This document shows positions 1 through 6,382 of a stretch of DNA of 8,180 nucleotides, one piece after another. This DNA comes from Rhodocyclaceae bacterium (GTDB lineage: Bacteria > Pseudomonadota > Gammaproteobacteria > Burkholderiales > Rhodocyclaceae): assembly GCA_025361105.1 (NCBI GenBank), contig JANYAW010000017.1, forward strand, positions 1-8,180, given 5' to 3'. Numbering within the stretch: position 1 is the first letter of the stretch; each line of letters starts with the position of its first letter. Below the pieces are notes generated by a model. That model was not told the origin of the DNA and did not search any database. It was given only the letters and a program-made list of their open reading frames with translations. The translations under genes and the position numbers were made by a program.

Positions 1-246
1 CAAGGCTTTCAAACTGGCGACATCTGCAGCATCGGTGATGACTAGCGGTGTGTCTTTCGGTGCACCGATTTCGTCACGCACGGCAGCGAGTTTTTCTGCG
101 CTGCGCCCACCCATCGCCCAACGCAATTTACTCGCCCCACCCAGTGGGTAATTGGGATATTTGGCCATCAAATATTCAACGACCAAGCGTCCGGTAAAAC
201 CAGACGCGCCATGCACTACGATGTCAAATTCTTTGTTCATTGCCAT
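1..246 (-). CDS. Saccharopine dehydrogenase-like NAD(P)-binding oxidoreductase, N-terminal part
   Basis: Partial gene: 82 codons are visible and the rest lies beyond the left edge. The protein opens with MAMNKEFDIVVHGASGFTGR, a short beta strand followed by the dinucleotide-binding loop G13-A-S-G16-F-T-G19. It continues with LVVEYL and later WAMGGRSAEKL. This pattern is typical of the NADP-binding domain of the saccharopine dehydrogenase / trans-acting enoyl reductase family; the actual substrate cannot be told from this fragment. The Shine-Dalgarno GAAGGA lies only 3 bases before the ATG at 246-244, but 9 bases before a second in-frame ATG at 240-238. The true start may therefore be two codons later. 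It lies downstream of the MAPEG gene on the same strand, 50 bases away, so the two could be co-transcribed. Confidence 0.75.
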   Translation of the reverse strand, partial: MAMNKEFDIVVHGASGFTGRLVVEYLMAKYPNYPLGGASKLRWAMGGRSAEKLAAVRDEIGAPKDTPLVITDAADVASLKAL

Positions 247-296
247 GTTTCCTTCGGTTTGAAAAGTTCTGTTGATATTGTGTGCTTGCGCGTCGA

Positions 297-713
297 CTAG
301 AGTAGCGAAAAAACTAAGCGCAGCCAAATCATGGTCAAAATAAAATTGCTCAAGGCAAATATCTGAAGCCGATGAATGACATTGTTATACGTGAGATGGA
401 CAAAACTGTGCGCGACGCGAGCGACAAAAAAAGCCCACGCCAAAGCCACAAAGACCGTATCTACACTGTGCATCGCCACCAGTGTCAAACAAGCGACATA
501 AAACAAGACCGGCAATTCCAATAAATTCATCAAGTGCCGATTGGGAATGCTGACATCAGCGGGCACGTTGGCCGATTCGCCAAACTTGAAATCATTTACT
601 TTGGCTCGCCTGTGCTTCACCGCCATCAGGCGCTTGTAAGGCAGGATCAACAACACCATAAGCGTCCATACCGCCAGCGCTGCCATAGGTAAAAATATGC
701 TCGATGAGTTCAT
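297..713 (-). CDS. MAPEG family small integral membrane protein
   Basis: A 138-residue protein with four predicted membrane segments, at about residues 5-26, 65-82, 84-102 and 117-137. The stretch RHLMNLLELPVLFY (residues 59-72) carries the N-x-x-E-x-P pattern of MAPEG proteins (membrane-associated proteins in eicosanoid and glutathione metabolism). In eukaryotes this family includes microsomal glutathione transferases; the role of the bacterial members is mostly unknown, so no substrate is assigned. The frame is open upstream to 776. I chose the ATG at 713 because it is preceded by GGGGA at a spacing of 7 bases and puts a hydrophobic segment right at the N terminus; the upstream codons are polar and look non-coding. 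The gene is divergent from apbC and upstream of the partial oxidoreductase. Confidence 0.75.
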   Translation of the reverse strand: MNSSSIFLPMAALAVWTLMVLLILPYKRLMAVKHRRAKVNDFKFGESANVPADVSIPNRHLMNLLELPVLFYVACLTLVAMHSVDTVFVALAWAFFVARVAHSFVHLTYNNVIHRLQIFALSNFILTMIWLRLVFSLL

Positions 714-756
714 GGAAAATTCCCCGTGAGATGTGCGAGCCGACATTATGCGCAAT

Positions 757-784
757 CGTGCCGCTACGACCGGCACGCTACAAT
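757..784 (+). promoter_or_regulatory. Candidate apbC promoter with operator-like inverted repeat
   Basis: In the 105-base gap between the divergent MAPEG and apbC starts there is a TACAAT hexamer (779-784), matching five of six bases of the sigma-70 -10 consensus and lying 34 bases before the apbC ATG. Just upstream is a perfect inverted repeat, CGTGCCG (757-763) and CGGCACG (771-777), separated by 7 bases. It occupies the place where a -35 box should be, and no good -35 hexamer is visible there. This could be a regulator binding site or a transcribed-strand hairpin; the sequence alone does not decide. Confidence 0.35.
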
Positions 785-818
785 CTTGCTATCTGGTTTC
801 TTAGCGCTCAAGGTCACT

Positions 819-1916
819 ATGTCAATCACCGAACAAAATATTTCTGCCGCACTGGCGACGCTCATCGATCCCAATACGGGAAAGGATTTTGTGACTACGC
901 GCGGGGTGAAGAACATCAAGATTGATGGCAACAATATCTCGCTTGATCTTGAGTTGGGTTATCCCGCCAAGAGCCAGTTTGCACGTATCGGCCAGATGGT
1001 GCGTGACGCACTCAAAGCCAATCTGGGTAATGCGGGTATCGATGAGGTCAGCGTTAATGTCTTTTCCAAGGTCGTTCCGCATGCAGTTCAGCGCGGCATC
1101 AAATTGATTCCCGGCGTGAAAAATATCATCGCAATTGCGAGTGGAAAAGGCGGTGTCGGCAAGTCGACCACCGCCGTAAATTTAGCACTAGCGCTGGTCG
1201 CCGAAGGTGCGACAGTTGGTCTGCTCGATGCCGATATTTATGGCCCATCACAACCACAAATGTTGGGCTTGAGTGGACGACCGGAAACGGTCGATGGCAA
1301 AAGTTTGGAGCCGATGAGCGCGCATGGTTTGCAGGCTATGTCGATAGGATTTTTAGTCGACCAGGAAACGCCGATGGTCTGGCGCGGCCCGATGGTGACG
1401 CAAGCTTTGCAACAATTGCTCAACGATACGCGCTGGAAAAATTTGGATTACCTGATTGTCGACATGCCACCAGGCACCGGCGATATTCAATTGACGCTGG
1501 CGCAGCAAGTGCCGGTGACCGGTGCCGTCATCGTCACTACACCGCAAGACATCGCCCTGCTCGACGCACGCAAAGGGCTAAAAATGTTTGAGAAAGTCGG
1601 CGTGCCGATTCTCGGAATTGTCGAAAATATGAGCGTGCATATTTGCTCCAATTGCGGCCACGCCGAAGAAATATTTGGTAGTGGTGGCGGCGCGAAAATG
1701 GCCTTGGATTACGCGGTCGAATTGCTTGGACAACTGCCGCTGGACATGGCGATTCGCCAACAAGTTGATGGGGGTTGCCCGACCGTGGTGGCCGATCCCG
1801 ATGGACGCGTGGCTGAAATTTACAAAAGCATTGCCCGCCGAGTCGCAGTAAAGTTAGCTGAGCAAGCCAAGGATCACAGCGCGAAATTCCCTGCGATCAA
1901 AATTCAAAACACCTGA
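819..1916 (+). CDS. apbC: Iron-sulfur cluster carrier protein ApbC (Mrp/NBP35 family ATPase)
   Basis: A 365-residue cytosolic ATPase that binds and delivers Fe-S clusters to target apoproteins. Residues 1 to about 90 form a MIP18/DUF59-type domain. From about residue 100 comes the ParA/MinD-like P-loop domain, with Walker A SGKGGVGKSTT (108-118, the deviant form with a signature lysine), DADIYGPSQP (137-146) and the YLIVDMPPGTGD segment (211-222). The CSNCG motif (C276 and C279) is the pair that holds a cluster between two subunits in this family. The length is normal. The frame is open from 726, but the ATG at 819 has AAGG at a spacing of 5 bases and gives the usual start MSITEQNISAAL; codons before it do not resemble the family. 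The next gene begins four bases after the stop, so it is probably co-transcribed. Confidence 0.95.
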   Translation: MSITEQNISAALATLIDPNTGKDFVTTRGVKNIKIDGNNISLDLELGYPAKSQFARIGQMVRDALKANLGNAGIDEVSVNVFSKVVPHAVQRGIKLIPGVKNIIAIASGKGGVGKSTTAVNLALALVAEGATVGLLDADIYGPSQPQMLGLSGRPETVDGKSLEPMSAHGLQAMSIGFLVDQETPMVWRGPMVTQALQQLLNDTRWKNLDYLIVDMPPGTGDIQLTLAQQVPVTGAVIVTTPQDIALLDARKGLKMFEKVGVPILGIVENMSVHICSNCGHAEEIFGSGGGAKMALDYAVELLGQLPLDMAIRQQVDGGCPTVVADPDGRVAEIYKSIARRVAVKLAEQAKDHSAKFPAIKIQNT

Positions 1917-1920
1917 ACTA

Positions 1921-3075
1921 ATGACCGAAGCGACCTCTCCTTTGTCCGACCAAGTGCCCGATCCGGAGGTCTATCGGCGGCGGCGCTCGTACACGGATTT
2001 GTACGCAAGATCCTTGGTCGGCCCGATGTACTACATCGTTGCTTGTCTGATGCTGTTGTTCATCGGTGGACTGGGAAGCGTGGCACTTGCCGTAACCATT
2101 TGCGCAGCGGTGATGTTTTTGGCGTTGTGGCGACTTCGATACACCAATCGTCTGCCGGTCGATTTTACTGATGAGCAGGTATGTGCCCGATGGTCGCGGC
2201 GGCAGTGGGGATCGATACATGCTGGCTACATCTTGTGGGGCTTGGTTACCGTCGTCGTCACATTGGATCAAGGCGAACTCAACAATGCGGTATTCACGGC
2301 GTCGCTGGCGATCAGCATGTTTGGCAATGCCGCGAGCACTGTGTTCACGGTGAATTCAACACAGCAGCGAATTACCTTGGCAGCCTTGCATTGGCCGATC
2401 ATTTTGGTCTTAGCCATTTTCCCTCAGTTTCGCGTATTGGCTTTGGTGCTTTTCTTGCACTGGATATGGTGCGGCCTTTCTGCGACAAGACTTGCGAGCG
2501 AATATCGTGTGCAAGTCGAGCTTGAATACGCCTTGTTGGTCAGTCGTGCCGAAGTCCAAGCCTTGGCGCGCACCGACGCACTGACGGGGCTGGCGAATCG
2601 TCACGAATACGTCAGCCGGCTGAATTGGGCGTGGCTCAGTGCGCAACGCAACAAGTCACCTTTAGTCATGGCGGTGATAGACCTTGATCATTTCAAGGTG
2701 GTCAACGATGTGCATGGGCATCTGGCTGGCGACGTTTGCCTCAAACATGTGGCCGGCTTGCTAAAGCATCATTTTCGGCGCGCAGATGATTTTGTTGCAC
2801 GCATCGGTGGCGAAGAATTTGTGGCCATCCTGCCTTCCACGACGATAGAAGTCGGGCTGCGTATGTGTGAGGAATTCCGTCTGGCGCTGGCAGCATCGGT
2901 GATCAATTTTGAGGATAAATCGATAAAGATGACAACCAGTATCGGTGTGGGAATTGTGACACCAAGTGCCGAAATCAAACCCGATGCCAGCTTTGCGCGT
3001 ATCGATGCGGCAACCTATGAAGCCAAGTCGCGCGGCAGGAACCAAACGGTGATTGCGGCGAACATCAAGGCGTAA
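1921..3075 (+). CDS. Membrane-anchored GGDEF diguanylate cyclase
   Basis: A 384-residue protein expected to make cyclic di-GMP from two GTP. Residues about 34-190 are hydrophobic, with five or six membrane segments, forming an N-terminal sensor-like region that I cannot place in a named family. A short linker (about 191-215) leads into the GGDEF domain. The domain has DALTGLANR (219-227), DLDHFKVVNDVHGHLAGD (254-271), the catalytic signature GGEEF (296-300), and the RGRN motif near the end (371-374). An inhibitory I-site, R287-A-D-D290, sits five residues before GGEEF, so product inhibition is likely. No EAL domain follows. There is no clear Shine-Dalgarno before the ATG, which lies four bases after the apbC stop; translation is therefore probably coupled to apbC. 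The 3' end converges on the peptidase gene with a 41-base gap. Confidence 0.92.
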   Translation: MTEATSPLSDQVPDPEVYRRRRSYTDLYARSLVGPMYYIVACLMLLFIGGLGSVALAVTICAAVMFLALWRLRYTNRLPVDFTDEQVCARWSRRQWGSIHAGYILWGLVTVVVTLDQGELNNAVFTASLAISMFGNAASTVFTVNSTQQRITLAALHWPIILVLAIFPQFRVLALVLFLHWIWCGLSATRLASEYRVQVELEYALLVSRAEVQALARTDALTGLANRHEYVSRLNWAWLSAQRNKSPLVMAVIDLDHFKVVNDVHGHLAGDVCLKHVAGLLKHHFRRADDFVARIGGEEFVAILPSTTIEVGLRMCEEFRLALAASVINFEDKSIKMTTSIGVGIVTPSAEIKPDASFARIDAATYEAKSRGRNQTVIAANIKA

Positions 3076-3116
3076 GCAGACATCGCCGTTTGCCAGTTGG
3101 TGCTGGCGAGACGCTG

Positions 3117-3842
3117 TCAGTTCGCCACGCGTGCGGCGGCCAGCAGTTCATGCACGTCGTGCGTCATCACCGCCAAAAATATCGTCAGCGCAAGGTAATA
3201 AAAACCGTATTCGACACGAGTAGCGGCGCTGACAGCGTAGTAGGTTTGCCCTTCAATACTGTCGGATCGATACTTGATCGCCTTCCAGACTTGTGGCGCA
3301 GCCATGATGGCAATCAGGAACAATAGCGGGCTGGGTTGCCAAATGAAAAATGCCACCAAAATCGGCGCGCCAACTAACCAGACCCGCGGTGTGAGTACTG
3401 CGGTGATGCGTCCGCCATCCAGTGGCGAAACCGGAATCAAGTTGAACAAGTTGATGAAGAAACCGGAGTAGGCAATTGCCAACAGCAGATTGCTGTCGTA
3501 GTTACGCGCGAAAAAATAACAAACCAAAGCACCGATAGTGCCCAGCAAAGGCCCGCCCAAGCCGACATAGGCCTCGGTTTCGGCATCATGCGGCTGATCC
3601 TTCAGCTCTATCCACGCACCAACGAAAGGAATAAAAGTTGGTGCGCCGACATTCAATCCACGCTGCCTTGCGGCGATGAAATGACCCATTTCGTGCACAA
3701 ATATCAGCGCCACAAAACCCACCGAATACATCCAGCCAAAAATGAATGAATAGGCCACGATAGAGACCAGCATCGAGCCAACGGTGAGAAAGAGTTTGCC
3801 GAATTTCGCGCCGGAAAAGAGCAGCAGCAGGAGTTTGATCAT
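3117..3842 (-). CDS. Site-2 protease family (M50) membrane zinc peptidase
   Basis: A 241-residue integral membrane protein. HEMGH at residues 50-54, inside a hydrophobic segment (VGFVALIFVHEMGHFIAARQ), is the HExxH zinc-binding motif. The second conserved motif, NLFNLIPVSPLDGGR (131-145), supplies the third metal ligand D142 in the N-x-x-P-x-x-P-L-D-G-G pattern of M50 peptidases. Membrane segments lie at about 17-36, 40-60, 95-111, 116-135 and 155-185, with another near the C terminus (212-226). It has no PDZ or CBS domain, so it belongs to the short class rather than RseP/RasP; its substrate is unknown. No strong Shine-Dalgarno precedes the ATG. It begins 29 bases after the stop of the DUF2167 gene and is probably in the same transcript. 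Confidence 0.88.
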   Translation of the reverse strand: MIKLLLLLFSGAKFGKLFLTVGSMLVSIVAYSFIFGWMYSVGFVALIFVHEMGHFIAARQRGLNVGAPTFIPFVGAWIELKDQPHDAETEAYVGLGGPLLGTIGALVCYFFARNYDSNLLLAIAYSGFFINLFNLIPVSPLDGGRITAVLTPRVWLVGAPILVAFFIWQPSPLLFLIAIMAAPQVWKAIKYRSDSIEGQTYYAVSAATRVEYGFYYLALTIFLAVMTHDVHELLAAARVAN

Positions 3843-3871
3843 GGTGGGCTAAGTGCGTTGGCTAAGCGTAA

Positions 3872-4822
3872 CTACGCGGAAGGATTTGACGGCGGTGTGT
3901 TGTTCGTATCGCTCGCAATCATGCTTGGCGCAACCACTGGCGGCTTTTTGCGGAAGCGTCCGAGCACCAAACTACCAATCCCCGCCGCGGCCAGAAAACC
4001 GATCTTGGCAAATTTGGCCAGGAACACGGCGACCATCGCAAACAAGCCCAGTTTTTTCGCCGCGACTCCGACCACCAAAGCCGCCAATCCGTATTCGGCG
4101 ACTTTGTCGCTGCTGGCGTTGAAGTCAGCGTAACGCTTGCCGTCGGCAAATTGCAAAGCACTGAGCAACTCGGCGGAAACCGGTTTGTGCGCCGGCAATC
4201 TATCCAGACTGGTAATCAAATTCAAGCTGAAATAGCCTTCGCGTCCCAAAGCGTAGGTGTTGTAGTTCACCCCCTGTGCTTCACTGGCCGGTGCGCCTTT
4301 GCTGCGCGTAGACATCGCCCAGACTAGGCGGTGGGCGCTCTGGTTGTAGGCAGGTTTTTCCGCCCAGCCCAAAACTTCCAATTCACCTACCCCCATTTTT
4401 GCGCGCTCGGCATTCGCTGCTTCGGTGCCTTCCTGATAGCCCTTGAGCAGGTCGTCTGCGTTCCAATCCTTAGCGTCGTCATCCTTCACATAGCCGGAAC
4501 TTTCAAAGCGCAAGGTGGCAAACCACGGCGCTTCGCCCGCCGGAAAAATCAGCCCTTGCAGCCCCGGGTCGTCGCCTGGATTTCCCATCGCATGCATCAG
4601 CTTGGCGGCCTGCGGTTGCGGCACAAATATGCGGTCTAAGGGCAGTTTGAGTGTTGCCTGATTACCCAGCGAAATATCCTGCGGGCCATTTTTTGCGGCG
4701 GCTTTCGCCTCGGTCCAGATCTTGGCGCGCTCGTCGTCCGTCATCATTTGCGCCGAGGCGACAAGGGTCGTCGTGCTGATCGCGATGGCGAAAATGGTAT
4801 TGAGTATTTTGTTGTAATTCAC
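3872..4822 (-). CDS. DUF2167 family membrane-anchored protein with signal peptide
   Basis: A 316-residue protein of unknown function resembling the DUF2167 family. Residues 1-25 look like a Sec signal peptide: a lysine at 5, a hydrophobic core, and a VASA cleavage context before Q25. The exported domain includes FPAGEAPWFATLRFESSGYV (93-112), then DDDAKDWNADDLLKGYQ (114-130), a NYNTYALGREGYFSLNL stretch (186-202), and YADFNASSDKVAEYGLAAL (231-249). A hydrophobic region at about 246-288 would anchor the C terminus, followed by a basic RFRKK and a Pro/Ser/Asn tail. The frame is open upstream to 5053, but those codons come from the repeat cluster. I chose GTG at 4822-4820 because AGGA lies six bases before it and the signal peptide starts there. 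The gene lies 29 bases upstream of the M50 peptidase; a functional link is possible but not shown. Confidence 0.8.
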   Translation of the reverse strand: MNYNKILNTIFAIAISTTTLVASAQMMTDDERAKIWTEAKAAAKNGPQDISLGNQATLKLPLDRIFVPQPQAAKLMHAMGNPGDDPGLQGLIFPAGEAPWFATLRFESSGYVKDDDAKDWNADDLLKGYQEGTEAANAERAKMGVGELEVLGWAEKPAYNQSAHRLVWAMSTRSKGAPASEAQGVNYNTYALGREGYFSLNLITSLDRLPAHKPVSAELLSALQFADGKRYADFNASSDKVAEYGLAALVVGVAAKKLGLFAMVAVFLAKFAKIGFLAAAGIGSLVLGRFRKKPPVVAPSMIASDTNNTPPSNPSA

Positions 4823-4828
4823 GAGGAT

Positions 4829-4857
4829 TCCTGTGTTGGTCGGCAAGTGCCAACACA
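4829..4857 (-). promoter_or_regulatory. Leader hairpin abutting the DUF2167 gene Shine-Dalgarno
   Basis: A perfect 8-base inverted repeat, TGTGTTGG (4832-4839) and CCAACACA (4850-4857), with a 10-base loop, lies immediately upstream of the GTG start on the minus strand. The Shine-Dalgarno AGGA (minus strand, 4832-4829) shares its first base with the foot of the stem. In RNA this would form a stem right next to the ribosome site and could modulate translation; as DNA it could be an operator. No further evidence separates these options. Confidence 0.35.
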
Positions 4858-4893
4858 ATTTTCGCATGCGCTGCTGGTCTTTGAAGCAAAGCA

Positions 4894-4989
4894 CCATGCG
4901 GGTTTGCTCCTCATCCCTGAAGGGGAGGAAGAAACTGGTCAGATTTGCTCCTCCCCCTTCAAGGGGGAGGCTGGGAGGGGGATGGGGAA
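4894..4989 (+). repeat. Direct repeat copy 1 of a G/C-rich palindromic element
   Basis: These 96 bases recur at 5094-5189, exactly 200 bases further on, with seven mismatches by eye. The unit starts CCATGCGGGTTTGCT, passes through a degenerate palindrome (about 4911-4927) and the segment GAAACTGGTCAGATTTGC, then a perfect palindrome CCTCCCCCTT-C-AAGGGGGAGG (4950-4970), and ends with runs of G (4973-4987). It looks like a copy that lacks the left arm of the larger element next to it. It lies in the 336-base region (4823-5158) between the DUF2167 gene and bioF, which holds no credible gene. The 51 bases between the copies (4990-5040) show nothing recognisable. Confidence 0.8.
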
Positions 4990-5040
4990 AATTTTGATCG
5001 CTGCGTTTCGGTTTTTGATTCATTGGCGTCTCATTTCCTG

Positions 5041-5188
5041 CCCCCATCCCCACCCCGACCCTCCCCTTGAAGGGGAGGGAGAAACTGGTTATGCCATGCG
5101 GGTTTGCTGCTCACCCTTGACGGGGAGGGAGAAGCTGGTCAGATTTGCCCCTCCCCCTTCAAGGGGGAGGCTGGGAGGGGGATGGGGA
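5041..5188 (+). repeat. Inverted-terminal-repeat element (MITE- or REPIN-like) overlapping the bioF end
   Basis: The left arm (5041-5079) reads CCCCCATCCCCACCCC, then a palindrome CCCTCCCCTT-G-AAGGGGAGGG (5059-5079). The right arm (5149-5188) is its near reverse complement: palindrome CCTCCCCCTT-C-AAGGGGGAGG (5150-5170), then GGGAGGGGGATGGGG. The whole is about 148 bases with near-identical inverted ends and no coding capacity. A further degenerate core lies at about 5110-5129, and the segment 5067-5089 recurs at 5117-5139 with two mismatches. Positions 5094-5188 also form the second copy of the 96-base direct repeat. The right end enters bioF and provides its stop codon. Compact palindromic dispersed repeats of this kind are known in many proteobacteria; assignment to a named family would need a genome search. 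Confidence 0.75.
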
Positions 5189-6376
5189 AGTTGGTGCTGG
5201 TAACACGCCGTTATTTGCTATTGCACTCAGAATCTCGTCCATCTCCGCATCCGTCAGCGCACTATTCAAACAAAAGCGCAGGCGACTGCTGCCTTCCGGC
5301 ACGGTCGGTGGGCGGATGGCGATGGCGAGAATTCCGGCTTCGTTCAGCCGCTGTGCAGCGGCCAGTGCGGCGGCTTCGGTGCCGATGATGGCGGGGACAA
5401 TTTGGCTGGACGATTGCAAAGTATCCAGCCCGATGGCATGCAATGCGCTACGCAAGCGTGTGGCATTCGTTGTCAGTCTTGTGCGATCTGCATCCATCGT
5501 CGGAATCAAATCCAGGGCCGCATCAACCGCTCCAAGCACGGCGGGCGGTAGCGCGGTGGCGTAGATAAAACCCGCGCAGCGGTTGGTCAGAAAATCAATC
5601 AACGCGCGTGAGCCAGCGATGTATGCGCCATACGCACCAAAGGATTTTCCTAATGTACCCATCACCACATCAACCGTGCCAACCGACGAAGGCAGCGCCG
5701 CAACCATGCCGCGCCCATGCGGGCCAATTACGCCGGTGGCGTGTGCTTCATCGACATATAGCGCCGCACCATGCTGCTCGGCCAACGCGACCAGTGCGGT
5801 CAAATCACAACGGTCACCGTCCATGCTGAACACCGATTCGGTGACGATCAAGCGACGACCGCGATGCGAATTGTTGTCACGCAAGAGTTCGGCCAAATGC
5901 TCAAGATCGTTGTGCCGAAAAATCATCGTGCGCGCTTTGGCCAAACGACAGCCATGCACGATACTGGAATGATTGAGTGCATCGGAAAAAATCAACGTAT
6001 CGCTTAAGGCGGCGAGCGCCGGAATCACCGTCGCGTTGGCTTGAAAGCCGCTGCCTATCAGCAGCGCAGCTTCGCAGCCTTTGAACGCGGCGAGCTTTTC
6101 TTCCACGGCGAAAGTGATGCCGCGCGTACCGGTGACAAGGCGCGAGGACGGCGCGCCCGCACCATAGCGCATTACCCATTCTGCGGCGCGCGACTTAGTC
6201 AGCGGATGTTGTGACAAGCCCAAATAATCGTTGGAGCAAACATCGATCAAGCGACGGCCATCGGTAGAAATCAAACGATTGGCATCGCATTCAAACGCAC
6301 GCAAGCGACGGCGCCGATTGCTCGCGTCGAGTGCATCCAGTGCGGCCAAAATTTCAGTGTTGAGAGTGTTGTCCAT
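5159..6376 (-). CDS. bioF: 8-amino-7-oxononanoate synthase (KAPA synthase)
   Basis: A 405-residue PLP enzyme that condenses pimeloyl-ACP (or pimeloyl-CoA) with L-alanine to give KAPA, the first step of the conserved biotin ring-assembly pathway. Family motifs in order: SNDYLGLSQHP (48-58), SSRLVTGTRG (77-86), EAALLIGSGFQAN (102-114), H136 in ALNHSSIVHG, the PLP-binding YVDEAHATG (207-215, D209 and H212), and TLGKSFGAYGAYIAG (241-255) with the Schiff-base lysine K244. The ATG at 6376 follows AGGA by four bases, and the TAG stop of bioA is part of that TAGGA. The last nine residues (SPSPSQPPP) and the TGA lie in the G/C-rich repeat, so the native C terminus was probably altered by its insertion; the catalytic core is intact. 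Confidence 0.95.
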   Translation of the reverse strand: MDNTLNTEILAALDALDASNRRRRLRAFECDANRLISTDGRRLIDVCSNDYLGLSQHPLTKSRAAEWVMRYGAGAPSSRLVTGTRGITFAVEEKLAAFKGCEAALLIGSGFQANATVIPALAALSDTLIFSDALNHSSIVHGCRLAKARTMIFRHNDLEHLAELLRDNNSHRGRRLIVTESVFSMDGDRCDLTALVALAEQHGAALYVDEAHATGVIGPHGRGMVAALPSSVGTVDVVMGTLGKSFGAYGAYIAGSRALIDFLTNRCAGFIYATALPPAVLGAVDAALDLIPTMDADRTRLTTNATRLRSALHAIGLDTLQSSSQIVPAIIGTEAAALAAAQRLNEAGILAIAIRPPTVPEGSSRLRFCLNSALTDAEMDEILSAIANNGVLPAPTSPSPSQPPP

Positions 6377-6382
6377 GTGGTC

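Noticed and set aside
726..818. Upstream in-frame start for apbC at 726
   Set aside because: The added residues are unlike the family, include the putative promoter, and the ATG at 819 has a proper Shine-Dalgarno.
3092..3107. GCCAG/CTGGC hairpin in the convergent gap as an intrinsic terminator
   Set aside because: The stem is only five base pairs with a six-base loop and there is no T tract on either strand; too weak to call.
4823..5053. N-terminal extension of the DUF2167 gene to an ATG at 5053
   Set aside because: The codons run through the repeat cluster, and the GTG at 4822 has a good ribosome site and begins a signal peptide.
4894..5189. Possible CRISPR-like array because of repeated palindromic units
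   Set aside because: There are only two 96-base copies 200 bases apart plus inverted fragments; no short regular repeats with unique spacers and no cas genes.
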